A DNA stretch of 49,668 nt from Treponema zioleckii. GTDB taxonomy: Bacteria; Spirochaetota; Spirochaetia; Treponematales; Treponemataceae. This document shows positions 1 through 8,785 of the stretch, in pieces; position 1 is the first letter of the stretch; the number at the start of each line of letters is the position of its first letter. The notes under the pieces are model-generated. The model made no database searches, was not told the origin of the DNA, and saw only the letters and a program-made list of their open reading frames with translations. The stretch is taken from positions 1-49,668 of the forward strand of contig NZ_JPUF01000025.1 of NCBI RefSeq assembly GCF_014737315.1. Direction: 5' to 3'. The position numbers were made by a program, and so were the translations under genes.

Positions 1-6
1 AAAAAA

Positions 7-137
7 ATTGTCTGCACTACCGCAAAAAAACGTTTTTGTTCACGCGGTGCAAGGTGTAAGGAAAATTATTGACGCCGCTTTGCGGCTCACCTTGCAAACG
101 TTCACAAAAGCCGTTTTTTTGCTCTCGTTCCGACAAT
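7..137 (+). repeat. MITE-like palindromic element, copy 1
   Basis: The element begins ATTGTCTG and ends CGACAAT. Its two halves are imperfect inverted repeats (ATTGTC...GCAAAAAAACG against CGTTTTTTTGC...GACAAT), with inner arms GTGCAAGGTG/CACCTTGCA and a central GCCGCTTTGCGGC hairpin. A near-identical copy lies in opposite orientation at 16387-16518. It has no coding capacity, so any movement would need a transposase supplied in trans. The 323 bp before aroDE hold this element, the 15-bp tail motif and a possible promoter. Confidence 0.8.
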
Positions 138-158
138 TTTTTTTGTCCACTTACCAAT

Positions 159-173
159 AATGCGGAATCCCTG
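159..173 (+). repeat. 15-bp tail motif, copy 1
   Basis: AATGCGGAATCCCTG lies 21 bp past the end of the MITE-like element. The same motif occurs at 8726-8740 (one mismatch), 16543-16557 (identical) and 20180-20194 (about three mismatches), always on the plus strand and always upstream of a plus-strand transcription unit. Its role is unknown. Confidence 0.65.
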
Positions 174-225
174 TGGACGCGTTACGGAAACTGATTGCCA
201 TGAGGACGCGTGCGTGCCATTGTTT

Positions 226-253
226 TTGAACCCTGAATATAGTAATGTATTAG
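226..253 (+). promoter_or_regulatory. Possible sigma-70 promoter for aroDE
   Basis: TTGAAC (226-231), 16 bp, TATTAG (248-253). Transcription would start near 260, giving a leader of about 60 nt before the aroDE ATG. Moderate match only. Confidence 0.4.
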
Positions 254-323
254 TGGGCGGCTAAAAAATATCTGAAAGTTTTTTAGAAGCCCTCTCTAAT
301 TCAAAAAATCAAGGAGAAAAAAA

Positions 324-1823
324 ATGGCACGTCCACTGATTTGTCTTTGTCTTACCGGGGCGACACTCGAAGAAGACCTTGCAATTGCAGAGCAGTACCG
401 TCAGTATATCGACATCGTTGAACTTCGCGTTGACTTTCTAGAAGACGATGAGCGACTTAATATCCGAAATTTTCCTTCAATGGTAAAAATCCCCTGCATA
501 CTGACGATTCGTCGTGTGATTGACGGTGGGCGTTACAGCGAAGGCGAGGCTTCCAGAACAATGCTTTTTGCGCGTGCGCTTGCATTTGCCGAGCAGAATT
601 CCGCTAAAAACTTTGCCTACGTTGATTTTGAGGAAGATTTTAACGTTCCAAGTTTGCAGGATGCGGCAATGGCATTCGGAACAAAGATTATTCGTTCTTA
701 TCACAATATGACGGAGCCTGTGAGCAATATTGTTGAGCGTGTGAACAAAATGCGCGTTACGGGGTTCGAAATCCCTAAAATTGCATTCATGCCACACTCT
801 TTGCAGGACGTTACCGACCTTTTGGTTGAAGCTGAAAAATTAAAAAATTCAAATCAGATTTTATGTGCCATGGGACCGCTGGGACTTCCAACAAGAATCC
901 TTGCAGCCCGCTTCCATTCATATTTGACGTACACATCTCCGTCTGAGCTAATCGGAAATCTTGCAGAAATCGGTCATATTGACCCAAAAACTTTGGAGAC
1001 GAGATATTATTTTCATTCACTTGAAGTCAGAACAAAGATTTTTGGAATCACAGGCTATCCTTTAAAAGTCACTTCAAGCCCAAAAATCCACAATGCATAT
1101 TTTAAGAAAAATTGTATGAATGCGGTCTACATTCCGTTCCGTTCAGAGTCTGCGCAGGATGCGTTCCACTTTGCAAAGACTGCTGACATAAAAGGATTCA
1201 GCGTAACGATTCCGCACAAAGAAAATATAATGGCGTTCCTGGACAAAATTGACCCGAAAGCTCAGGAAATCGGAGCTTGCAACACGGTGATAAATGACGG
1301 CGGAGTTTGGACTGGTTTCAATACCGACTGTACCGGATTCCAGCGTGCGCTTCTTGAATTTACTTCTCTTTCGGACCTGAAGGGCAAGAACGTTGCGATA
1401 ATCGGTGCGGGCGGGGCTTCAAAAGCGATTGCGTTCGCCGTTCACGAACTTGGGGCAAAGGCCTGCGTTTTTAACAGGACGATTCCAAAAGCTAGAAAAC
1501 TTGCCGAGCAATACGGATTTGACTATGCGCCTCTTGACGCGGCTTCCCGTGAAAAGCTCAGGGAATATTCCGACATCATAATTCAGACGACTTCAAAAGG
1601 AATGGGCGCGACATCGGAATCGGACGAAACGAACGACCCGATTTGGTTCTACGAATTCTTGGGAACTGAATTGCTTTTTGACATCGTTTACGAACCTGAA
1701 GTTACGCCTGTAATGCAAAGGGCTGCGGCTTCGGGCTGTAAAGTCTGCAATGGTTTTAAAATGCTTGAGTATCAGGCAGAAGCTCAGTTTGAACTTTACA
1801 AAAAAGTTTACGAGCAGAATTAA
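324..1823 (+). CDS. aroDE: Bifunctional 3-dehydroquinate dehydratase / shikimate dehydrogenase
   Basis: Cytoplasmic fusion enzyme for two consecutive shikimate-pathway steps: dehydroquinate to dehydroshikimate, then NADPH-dependent reduction to shikimate. Residues about 1-225 are a type I dehydratase: ELRVD at 33-37, the catalytic His127 in SYHNM, and the Schiff-base Lys152 in IPKIAFMP. Residues about 235-495 are shikimate dehydrogenase: SSPKIHN at 251-257, Lys299 in TIPHKE, GACNT at 317-321, Asp335 in NTDCTGF, and the nucleotide-binding GAGGASKA at 361-368. All key residues are present, so both activities are expected. The ATG follows AAGGAG at a normal distance. It appears to be a single-gene unit; the sequence behind it is a REP-like hairpin region. 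Confidence 0.95.
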   Translation: MARPLICLCLTGATLEEDLAIAEQYRQYIDIVELRVDFLEDDERLNIRNFPSMVKIPCILTIRRVIDGGRYSEGEASRTMLFARALAFAEQNSAKNFAYVDFEEDFNVPSLQDAAMAFGTKIIRSYHNMTEPVSNIVERVNKMRVTGFEIPKIAFMPHSLQDVTDLLVEAEKLKNSNQILCAMGPLGLPTRILAARFHSYLTYTSPSELIGNLAEIGHIDPKTLETRYYFHSLEVRTKIFGITGYPLKVTSSPKIHNAYFKKNCMNAVYIPFRSESAQDAFHFAKTADIKGFSVTIPHKENIMAFLDKIDPKAQEIGACNTVINDGGVWTGFNTDCTGFQRALLEFTSLSDLKGKNVAIIGAGGASKAIAFAVHELGAKACVFNRTIPKARKLAEQYGFDYAPLDAASREKLREYSDIIIQTTSKGMGATSESDETNDPIWFYEFLGTELLFDIVYEPEVTPVMQRAAASGCKVCNGFKMLEYQAEAQFELYKKVYEQN

Positions 1824-1875
1824 AAATATCAGACCGAATTTTGAGTTTTCTGGCATGCGAGGAGAGCGCACTGCT

Positions 1876-1980
1876 GTCATGCTGAACTCGACCGCTTTCG
1901 TTTTCGCGGTCGCCTTGATTCAGCATCTACGCCCCCTGCAACGTTGGAAGAGATTCCGAAACGAGTTCGGAATGACGGGC
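1876..1980. repeat. REP-like palindromic repeat, long form
   Basis: Three nested palindromes: ATGCTGAA/TTCAGCAT, GACCGC/GCGGTC and ATTCCGAA/TTCGGAAT, ending in GACGGGC. Outer parts match the copy at 4696-4759, which lacks the GACCGC hairpin. It sits directly after aroDE and may stabilise or terminate its transcript, although no T-run follows. Confidence 0.7.
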
Positions 1981-2102
1981 TTTGTAAAAACTCGAAATTG
2001 AACCTAATAATTTAACGGGCATTGAGCGGAGTCGAAATGACAAGCACTGTGGTTTTGCTCCAGCTCAATCACCACAAAATTTTAAAAAAAATAGAGGACA
2101 AA

Positions 2103-2816
2103 ATGACAAAAGACGAACAGAAAATCCTTGCGGCTAGCACTGCAATCGATACGTTGATTTCAGAAAAAAAAATATTTTCAGGCATGAAAATTGGTCTTGG
2201 AACCGGCAGTACGGCTCTTCCGGCGGTAAAGCGGCTTTCTGAGAGAATTTGTGACGGAACTTTACAAAATATAAAAGCGGTGGTTACGAGTTTTCAGACC
2301 GAAAATTATTGTAAGGAATTGGGAATTCCAGTTTTTACGTTGAACGACCGCGAAATTGGCGGCGAGCTTGACCTTACGATTGACGGAGCGGACGAGATTG
2401 ACGGCGAGAATAATTTGATTAAGGGAGGCGGGGCTGCCCTTCTTCTCGAAAAAATTGTCGCTTACAACTCAAAAGCCTATGCAATCGTTGCCGATGAGTC
2501 AAAATCTGTAAAAACCGTGGGAACAAAATTCCCTTTGCCTGTAGAAATTATTGGTTCTGCACGAATTTGCGTGGAAAAGGCATTGAACAAACTTGGTGCA
2601 AAGTGCGTTCTTCGCGAAGGTGTAAGAAAATGTGGGCCGGTTATTACCGATAACGGAAATCAAATTTTGGACTGTCTTTGGGAAAATCCAGTTGACGCGC
2701 GCGAAATGGAAGACAAAATTTCAAAAATCGTGGGCGTTGTTGAAGTAGGATTTTTTACAAAACTTAAACCTGTAGTGTTTATTGCAAAATCAGACGGTTC
2801 TGTTGAAATCCGTTAG
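2103..2816 (+). CDS. rpiA: Ribose-5-phosphate isomerase A
   Basis: Interconverts ribulose 5-phosphate and ribose 5-phosphate in the non-oxidative pentose phosphate pathway. The 237-residue protein has the usual RpiA length and motifs: GLGTGST at 31-37 for phosphate binding, DGADEID with Asp94 and Asp97, and KGGG starting at the catalytic Lys107. The frame is open back to 2022, but the ATG at 2103 is preferred: it follows AGAGGAC and begins a normal RpiA N-terminus, while the 27 upstream residues are unlike the family. The HD-GYP gene starts 22 bp downstream and is probably co-transcribed. Confidence 0.95.
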   Translation: MTKDEQKILAASTAIDTLISEKKIFSGMKIGLGTGSTALPAVKRLSERICDGTLQNIKAVVTSFQTENYCKELGIPVFTLNDREIGGELDLTIDGADEIDGENNLIKGGGAALLLEKIVAYNSKAYAIVADESKSVKTVGTKFPLPVEIIGSARICVEKALNKLGAKCVLREGVRKCGPVITDNGNQILDCLWENPVDAREMEDKISKIVGVVEVGFFTKLKPVVFIAKSDGSVEIR

Positions 2817-2838
2817 AGATTTTAGCGGATTTTAGCGT

Positions 2839-4647
2839 ATGAAAAAAAATTCAAAAGAACTTTCCAACGGAAATCTGTTTTTTTTTATTTTTTCTCAAAT
2901 CATTGTGATTTTGGCATTATTCTGCATATTTTTTGTGTCTTTCGCCCATTTTTACCGCATTGCAAAAAAAGATGCGATTTCGATTGGCGAAAAAAATCTT
3001 TATGAGGCGAGCGAAGAAATAAATGGTTTTTTGAATGGCTGTGTTGAATTCTTGAACGGCATAGAAACCTCCGTGAATCACATGGCCATAAAAAAAGTTC
3101 CTTCGGAAACTCTTCAGGAGTATTTTTCATACGTTACGGCAGAATGTAAAAATCGGCTGAACGATGCTTCTTACGGTCTTTATGGCTATATTGGCGGTGA
3201 ATATTTTGACGGGCTGGACTGGATTCCAGACGAAAAATTTGTACCGACCGACCGTGAATGGTACAAGGCCGCAAAGTCGGCTGGCGGAAAAACAGTAATC
3301 TGTCAGCCGTATTTGGATGCGATGACCCACCATATTATAATTTCGGTGAGTTGCCTTTTGGCGGACGGGGAGAGCGTTCTTGCCATGGATATTTCCATGA
3401 ACTCTCTTCAGGAATACGCGAAGAATCTAAACCTTGAGATGAACGGAACTGTTTTTATAGTGGACAAGTCTGGGCAGATTCTGGTTCATTCGGATTCGCT
3501 GGAGCGTGGAAAAAATTATCTTTTGCGCGGATATAATTCCGAGGAAAAAGCCCTTACAGAAAAAATCTTTTCGGCGGAAAACGGTATTTTTGAGCAAAAT
3601 CATAAGGGGCGGGACTGCCTGATTATTTCCCAAAAAATTTTTGATGACTGGCGGATTGCCTTGATTGTAGATAAAATGCAGGTCTTCAGGAATTTACAGG
3701 TTACTTTTTGGCTTGCAATGGGCTCGCTCGTGTTCGTTATGATTTTTATTTTCTATCTGAGTTTTTCGAATTTTCAGACACGAAATAAAGTCAGCAAATA
3801 TGCGCGCATTTTACGCGATTACAAAAATCAGCTTGAACTCAAGGTTTCTGAGCAGGTGAGCCAGCTTCATAACCAGACTCAGGCGCTCGTAAAAATTCAG
3901 GAATCTGTAATTGACGGTATGGCGACGTTGATTGAATATCGGGACGCAAATACTGGCCTGCACGTTCAGAACACAAAAAATTACGCTCTGATGATTTCTA
4001 AATATCTTTATGACCACGGTTTGCACAAAGACGAAGTTGACGAGCGTTTCTTGAGCATGATTGGCAACGCGGCTGCCATGCACGATATTGGAAAAATTTC
4101 CATAAGCGATTCTATTCTCAATAAGCGCGGAAAACTCACCGAGGAAGAATTTGAAATTATGAAGACTCATACGAGCGTTGGCTCGCTTCTCGTTCGGCAG
4201 GTTTTTGGCGACAGCATTGAGCCTGACATGCTTCGTATGTGCATTGACGTTGTGCTTTATCATCACGAAAAGTGGGACGGATGCGGCTATCCGTTCGGTT
4301 TTTCCGGCACGCAGATTCCTTTGAGTGCCAGAATTCTTGCCATTGCGGATTGTTTTGACGCCATTGCCTCAAAGCGAATTTACAAGGAGGCAGTTCCTGT
4401 TGAAGAGGTTTTTGTGATAATCGAAAAAGAGTCTGGAACCCATTTTGACCCTGAACTTGCAAAAATCTTTTTGGGAATGCGTGAAGAAATCATCGCGTAC
4501 TTGCAAAAAGTCAAGGACGAGCAAAATAACGGCGCTCCAAAAGTTCAAAAATCCGCTTTGGGAAATGTCGCTCTTAATCCCAAAAAAGGCGATGCGTCAG
4601 GTGATGCGGTTTCTGTTGACGAGGTTGAAGAACTGGAGCCGGTTTAA
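2839..4647 (+). CDS. Membrane sensor with HD-GYP c-di-GMP phosphodiesterase domain
   Basis: A 602-residue inner-membrane signalling protein. It has a TM helix at about 13-38, a periplasmic Cache-type sensor at about 45-285 with the characteristic DREWYKAA (138-145) and YLDAMT, a second TM at about 288-310, a short coiled linker, and an HD-GYP domain at about 350-540. Catalytic motifs are intact: HDIGK with His415-Asp416, and HHEKWDGCGYP at 475-485, so it should degrade c-di-GMP. R139, W141 and Y142 resemble part of the amino-acid-binding signature of dCache domains, but the preceding aromatic is not a clear match, so the ligand is unknown. The C-terminal 60 residues are low in complexity. It lies 22 bp after rpiA. 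Confidence 0.9.
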   Translation: MKKNSKELSNGNLFFFIFSQIIVILALFCIFFVSFAHFYRIAKKDAISIGEKNLYEASEEINGFLNGCVEFLNGIETSVNHMAIKKVPSETLQEYFSYVTAECKNRLNDASYGLYGYIGGEYFDGLDWIPDEKFVPTDREWYKAAKSAGGKTVICQPYLDAMTHHIIISVSCLLADGESVLAMDISMNSLQEYAKNLNLEMNGTVFIVDKSGQILVHSDSLERGKNYLLRGYNSEEKALTEKIFSAENGIFEQNHKGRDCLIISQKIFDDWRIALIVDKMQVFRNLQVTFWLAMGSLVFVMIFIFYLSFSNFQTRNKVSKYARILRDYKNQLELKVSEQVSQLHNQTQALVKIQESVIDGMATLIEYRDANTGLHVQNTKNYALMISKYLYDHGLHKDEVDERFLSMIGNAAAMHDIGKISISDSILNKRGKLTEEEFEIMKTHTSVGSLLVRQVFGDSIEPDMLRMCIDVVLYHHEKWDGCGYPFGFSGTQIPLSARILAIADCFDAIASKRIYKEAVPVEEVFVIIEKESGTHFDPELAKIFLGMREEIIAYLQKVKDEQNNGAPKVQKSALGNVALNPKKGDASGDAVSVDEVEELEPV

Positions 4648-4695
4648 CCTTAATCGTTTTTTGTCTGGCGTGCAGACCATTTTTGCATGCTTTCC

Positions 4696-4759
4696 GTCAT
4701 GCTGAATTTATTTCAGCATCTGGATTCAGAGATTCCGAAACAGGTTCGGAATGACGGGC
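4696..4759. repeat. REP-like palindromic repeat, short form
   Basis: Two hairpins: ATGCTGAA/TTCAGCAT and GATTCCGAA/TTCGGAATGAC. It lies between two convergent genes and shares both outer hairpins with 1876-1980. It may act as a bidirectional transcript end. Confidence 0.7.
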
Positions 4760-4783
4760 GACATTTACTTGTCATTCAATATA

Positions 4784-5872
4784 TTAGTCCTGCTGGAACC
4801 AGGGCTTGTTCGTAAGTTCAATCTGGTCTAGTTTTTCGGAAATTCGTATTTTTGTTCCTTTGAAGTTTCCAGAAAGAATTTCAAGGTCAAAAGAAATTTC
4901 TTCATTCCGGTTTATTTTATAGCTTGCTTCAAACGTGTCCTTTGGATTTCCGAGATTTACGAAAGTCAGCTTGCCTTTGTCCTTAGAAGGCGACTTTTTA
5001 GGAATGAAAATATTCCTTTCGGTCGTATTTGCCTGCATCGCAGTACCGTTCATAAACATGAACGGACTTGTGGAGCCTGAGTTGTCTGAGTTGCATGCAA
5101 AAAATGCCATTTTTGCCGGAGTGAGCTTTGTGTTTTCCTTTAGAATCAGCTTTTCGCCGTCAAAAGTGTAGTCGTAGACCGCCGGTGAGTCCATTTCGTT
5201 TTCAAACAGGTACTTGAGATGTTTTGTGCCTTCTTTTTTTAGGCTGTCAACTTTCATTACGAGCATGTTTTTTATAAGAAGCTCGCTGTGGGCCATTTCG
5301 TCATCTGATTTCTTGAGAAAATCCTGAAGTTTTTTTGAATAGTCTTCTTTTGAATCGTAAGTCAAATTCCTTGAATTTTCATCTCTGTGCGTCAGTTGCG
5401 TAAACGTTATGATATTGTATGCCGTGTTCTGCCAGTCAGGAGAATCAAAGTCAATTTCGTTTTCAAATTGCTTCGGAAGTCCTAAATTTGAAAATATTAA
5501 TTTTTTCTGATATTCCTTGCTCTCGATTATCGAAAGGATTTCTTTTTTTGTGTAAAGCTTGTCGCCTTTTTCTGCAGAATCAAAAAGCCAGCTGAGACCA
5601 GCTTTTGTGTAGGTAAGGGTGAGAGTTCCGCTTTTTGCTGTGGAATTTTTGTGAAGACTGTAGGTGCATTCGGCTTCAGTCCGCCCGCCACTTGTAATCG
5701 TCAGTGTGTTTTCTAAAAAAAAGTAAGTTGCTTCTGCCGTTTGCGAATCAGCAGATTTTACTTCAAACATCTTGTTTTTAAGGACATTTTCCGGCTTTGC
5801 CGCTGCTGAAAAAACGGCGGTAAGAAAAATGAACAGACTTCCAGTCAGTCTTTTTAGTCTAAAATTTTTCAT
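4784..5872 (-). CDS. Exported protein of unknown function
   Basis: I do not recognise this 362-residue protein. It starts with a signal peptide: a basic KNFRLKR, a hydrophobic stretch, then AVFSAAA-KPE, which suits signal peptidase I. There is no lipobox cysteine. The rest is hydrophilic and probably beta-rich in the first and last thirds. An ATG 12 bp upstream (5884) is also in frame, but the inner ATG follows GGAGAAAAAT and is the better start. Transcribed alone, convergent with the HD-GYP gene and divergent from kduI. Confidence 0.75.
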   Translation of the reverse strand: MKNFRLKRLTGSLFIFLTAVFSAAAKPENVLKNKMFEVKSADSQTAEATYFFLENTLTITSGGRTEAECTYSLHKNSTAKSGTLTLTYTKAGLSWLFDSAEKGDKLYTKKEILSIIESKEYQKKLIFSNLGLPKQFENEIDFDSPDWQNTAYNIITFTQLTHRDENSRNLTYDSKEDYSKKLQDFLKKSDDEMAHSELLIKNMLVMKVDSLKKEGTKHLKYLFENEMDSPAVYDYTFDGEKLILKENTKLTPAKMAFFACNSDNSGSTSPFMFMNGTAMQANTTERNIFIPKKSPSKDKGKLTFVNLGNPKDTFEASYKINRNEEISFDLEILSGNFKGTKIRISEKLDQIELTNKPWFQQD

Positions 5873-6073
5873 ATTTTTCTCCATTACATTTTTTAGAGTT
5901 ACAGATTAAAATAAAAAAAATGTAATGTCAAAATAATGCGATACCCATAACTTTCAAATAATGGTAAAATCGTAATTCTAAAATTTATGGGGAGCTCGAA
6001 AAACTCTGTTAGTTTTTCAAGGTTCCCTTATGACATTACTAAAAAACGTCAAGCGAAAAAGGAGCTGAAACTA

Positions 6074-6916
6074 ATGGATATTAGATATTCCACTGGAAAA
6101 GAACCGTTCAAAAGAATGACTACCGAAGAAATGCGAGATGAATTTCTCGTAAAAAACATCTTTGTAAAAAATGATGTTACTGCCGTTTACAGTCATATTG
6201 ACCGCATTGTGACTTTGGGGGCAATGCCTGTAGATACAAAAGTAAAACTGGACAAAAATATTGATGCGATGAAGGATTTCGGAGTTGACTTCTTTTTGCA
6301 GCGCCGCGAACTTGGAATGATTAATATCGGCGGTGACGGAATCGTTGTTGTTGACGGAAAGACTTACGAAGTAAATCACTATGATGCCCTTTACCTCGGT
6401 GCAGGTGCAAAAGATGTTACTCTTGAATCAAAAGATTCTTCAAAACCTGCAAAATTCTATATGAACTCTACGCCGGCTCACTGCACATATCCAAGTCGCG
6501 TAATCACTTACGAGCAGGCTAACCACATTCACATGGGTTCTGCCGCAGAAGCAAACGACCGCACAATCAATCAGTACATTCACCCAGATATTCTCGAAAC
6601 CTGCCAGCTTTCTATGGGAATGACTCACCTTGAGACTGGTTCTGTATGGAATACAATGCCTGCTCACACCCACGAGCGCCGAATGGAAGTTTACTTCTAT
6701 TTTGACTTCCCGGAGGATCAGGTTGTGTTCCACTTTATGGGCGAACCTCAGCAGACTCGACACATCGTTATGCACAACGACGAGGCCGTAATCAATCCTT
6801 CATGGTCAATTCATTCTGGTTGCGGAACTAGCAACTATACTTTCATCTGGTCTATGGGCGGAGAAAACCGAACTTACACAGATCAGGACTGGATTAAAAC
6901 TCCAGATTTGAGATAG
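6074..6916 (+). CDS. kduI: 5-dehydro-4-deoxy-D-glucuronate isomerase
   Basis: Isomerises 5-keto-4-deoxyuronate to 2,5-diketo-3-deoxygluconate, a cytoplasmic step in breakdown of pectin-derived unsaturated galacturonides. At 280 residues it is the usual KduI length. The cupin zinc site is visible in PAHTHERRMEVYF (two His and a Glu) with a further His in PSWSIHSG, and the AHCTYPSRVITYEQANHI region is typical of the family. The frame is open to 5987, but the ATG at 6074 follows AAGGAG and starts at the canonical MDIRYSTG. No other pectin genes lie in this window. Function prediction is firm. Confidence 0.95.
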   Translation: MDIRYSTGKEPFKRMTTEEMRDEFLVKNIFVKNDVTAVYSHIDRIVTLGAMPVDTKVKLDKNIDAMKDFGVDFFLQRRELGMINIGGDGIVVVDGKTYEVNHYDALYLGAGAKDVTLESKDSSKPAKFYMNSTPAHCTYPSRVITYEQANHIHMGSAAEANDRTINQYIHPDILETCQLSMGMTHLETGSVWNTMPAHTHERRMEVYFYFDFPEDQVVFHFMGEPQQTRHIVMHNDEAVINPSWSIHSGCGTSNYTFIWSMGGENRTYTDQDWIKTPDLR

Positions 6917-7085
6917 TAAGAATTGTAGTGTTCTGTCTAAAAAGGCTGTTATGCCGAATATGTTTCGGCATCAGCACTGGCTGTAACGTATGAGATTGGG
7001 CTGACTAAAAGGCTCGATTTCGAGTTTTAAAACCAAACAGAAAAATGCGGTAACGAGAAAAAAAGTAAGCGACTGTGGAGCCATT

Positions 7086-7139
7086 CTGAAGGTTCGCGAG
7101 CGAGTGAAACGAGCGAAGTCGGATTCCTATTACCTTCAG
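7086..7139. repeat. Inverted repeat in the kduI-GGDEF gap
   Basis: CTGAAGG and CCTTCAG flank about 40 bp that includes TCGCGAGCGAG and CGAGCGAAG. The 384-bp gap also holds a hairpin just after kduI (ATGCCGAA/TTTCGGCAT, about 6951-6972) and fragments similar to the REP-like repeats. No gene is supported here. Confidence 0.5.
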
Positions 7140-7300
7140 CTTGGCTGGGCAGGCGCGCTTTTTTTGTAGTAGACGCATTTTTTTACGTTGACTTAAAAAC
7201 TCGACATTCGACCTAAAAAGTATTGTCATGCAGAACTTGTTTTTGAATGACGCTGGACAACGGACTTTTTGGACAGTCCTTTGCGTGGGTGGGAGTTTTC

Positions 7301-8680
7301 ATGCCGAAAAACAATAGATTTCGTGGAATACATATTCGAATCGTAAGCATTGTCATGCTTTGCATCGCCTTTATTCTCTTTGCCCTCACGATTATTGGAA
7401 TTTTTGATTTTGCTTACAAATATAAAAAACATATTACGACTTCTGACAATTGTGCCCTTGCGGAAAGGGCAATTGACGAATTAAAGAATGGCTCGCTGTA
7501 TCTTACGGAACAGGTTCGGCTTTACGTGCTTTCGGAACAGGTAGAATATTTGAGTTTGTATTTTGAAGAATCGGACGTAAAGCAGCACAGAGAAAAGGCT
7601 ATGGAAACGCTCACCTCTATTTTGGATGAGCCTGAAATAAATGTTCTGTGGCTGGCTGATTCCGCCTTAAAAAAATCCAACGACCTTATGAAGACCGAAA
7701 TCCATGCGATGAAGTTGCTTGCAATCGCAGATAATGTTTCTAAAAATATCCTTCCAAAATCACTTTTGGATTTTGAACTTCCTGCCGAAGATTTGCAACT
7801 TTCTGATGCGGAAAAAAGAGAACGCGCAAAGTTGCTGATTTTTAATGGCGGCTACAGAAATTCTAGCCGGCAGATTATAAGCCAGCTTGCCCATGCTTCG
7901 GAACTTATAAAAAACTATGCGCTGAATCAAAAAAACGAGAGCCGGGAGAATTTTAATAAATCTCTCTTGGTGATGGGCATTTACATTGTTCTTTTGGTTT
8001 GCCTGATTGTGGGACTTTTCCTTTTCATTGACTTTTTGGTTTTAAAGCCAATCAGAAGCTACATAAAAAGCATTCAGTCAGATGATTTTCTTGAAGAAAT
8101 CGGACCTGCCGAATTCAGGTATTTTGCGTCGGCGTTCAACGAAATCTTCCGCCTGAACAGGCAAAAAAGAATAAAATTGCAGCATCTTGCCGACCACGAC
8201 AGTCTTACCGGAATTTTGAATCGCGGTGCGTATGAGAAGATTTCGAATATGCTCGAAAAGTCAGACAAGCCGCTCGCTCTGCTTTTGGTGGATGTTGACC
8301 ATTTTAAATACATAAACGACACTTTTGGGCACAAGACAGGCGATATTGCCTTAAAAGAAGTTGCCGAGAATCTTTCCCACAATTTTAATTTTACTTCTTG
8401 TGAATATGCGTTCAGATATGGCGGCGACGAGTTTGCAATCCTTGTTTCTGGTGTGTCTCCCGATGACAAAGATTTAATCAGAAAAAAAATAGAAGATTTG
8501 AACGAAAAATTACAGAACCCGAAGCGAAAAAATCTTCCTCCGTTCTCTGTGAGCTGCGGAGTGGCTTTTTCCTCCCACGGATTTTACGACGCGCTTTTTT
8601 CGAACGCGGACAAGGCTCTATATTTTACAAAAAACAACGGTCGTTGCGGATGCACTTTCTTTGAGGCCGGCGAAAAATAG
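7301..8680 (+). CDS. Membrane-anchored diguanylate cyclase (GGDEF)
   Basis: A 459-residue inner-membrane protein predicted to make c-di-GMP from two GTP. TM helix at about residues 10-33, a helical periplasmic region of about 200 residues with no recognised sensor fold, a second TM at about 233-258, a short linker, and a GGDEF domain at about 300-455. The active-site loop RYGGDEF (374-378) is intact; the DSLTGILNR entry motif and the metal-site VDVDHFK are present. The RxxD inhibitory I-site expected just before the loop is absent. The ATG at 7301 follows GGTGGGAG and is preferred over an in-frame start at 7247. Confidence 0.88.
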   Translation: MPKNNRFRGIHIRIVSIVMLCIAFILFALTIIGIFDFAYKYKKHITTSDNCALAERAIDELKNGSLYLTEQVRLYVLSEQVEYLSLYFEESDVKQHREKAMETLTSILDEPEINVLWLADSALKKSNDLMKTEIHAMKLLAIADNVSKNILPKSLLDFELPAEDLQLSDAEKRERAKLLIFNGGYRNSSRQIISQLAHASELIKNYALNQKNESRENFNKSLLVMGIYIVLLVCLIVGLFLFIDFLVLKPIRSYIKSIQSDDFLEEIGPAEFRYFASAFNEIFRLNRQKRIKLQHLADHDSLTGILNRGAYEKISNMLEKSDKPLALLLVDVDHFKYINDTFGHKTGDIALKEVAENLSHNFNFTSCEYAFRYGGDEFAILVSGVSPDDKDLIRKKIEDLNEKLQNPKRKNLPPFSVSCGVAFSSHGFYDALFSNADKALYFTKNNGRCGCTFFEAGEK

Positions 8681-8688
8681 ATTCTTTG

Positions 8689-8709
8689 TGTCTGTGCAGA
8701 CAATTTTTT
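8689..8709 (+). terminator. Terminator built from a collapsed MITE end
   Basis: TGTCT-GTGC-AGACA followed by ATTTTTT, 9 bp after the GGDEF stop codon. The CAGACAATTTTTT end and its distance to the 15-bp tail motif match the MITE copy at 16387-16518, so this looks like a deleted copy reused as an intrinsic terminator. Confidence 0.6.
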
Positions 8710-8725
8710 GCACCAGCAAGTTCAT

Positions 8726-8740
8726 AATGCGAAATCCCTG
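8726..8740 (+). repeat. 15-bp tail motif, copy 2
   Basis: AATGCGAAATCCCTG, one mismatch from copies 1 and 3. It lies 21 bp after the collapsed MITE end, the same spacing as at copy 1, and 46 bp before the next gene. Confidence 0.6.
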
Positions 8741-8770
8741 GATGTTGCGTAGCCTGCTATTGACTTATCA

Positions 8771-8779
8771 TGCTATAAT
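8771..8779 (+). promoter_or_regulatory. Extended -10 promoter placed for a leaderless mRNA
   Basis: TGCTATAAT is a perfect extended -10 (TGnTATAAT). Its last base lies six bases before the first base of the ATG at 8786, which is where transcription should begin. No good -35 is seen at normal spacing, as extended -10 promoters allow, and no Shine-Dalgarno sequence precedes the ATG. Confidence 0.55.
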
Positions 8780-8785
8780 GTGCTT

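Noticed and set aside
2022-2102. N-terminal extension of rpiA
   Set aside because: It comes from intergenic repeat-like sequence (GAGCGGAGTCGAAA also occurs near 15534), and a good start lies at 2103.
8760-8779. TTGACT and TATAAT as a normal -35/-10 pair
   Set aside because: The spacing is only 8 bp; the extended -10 is the better reading.
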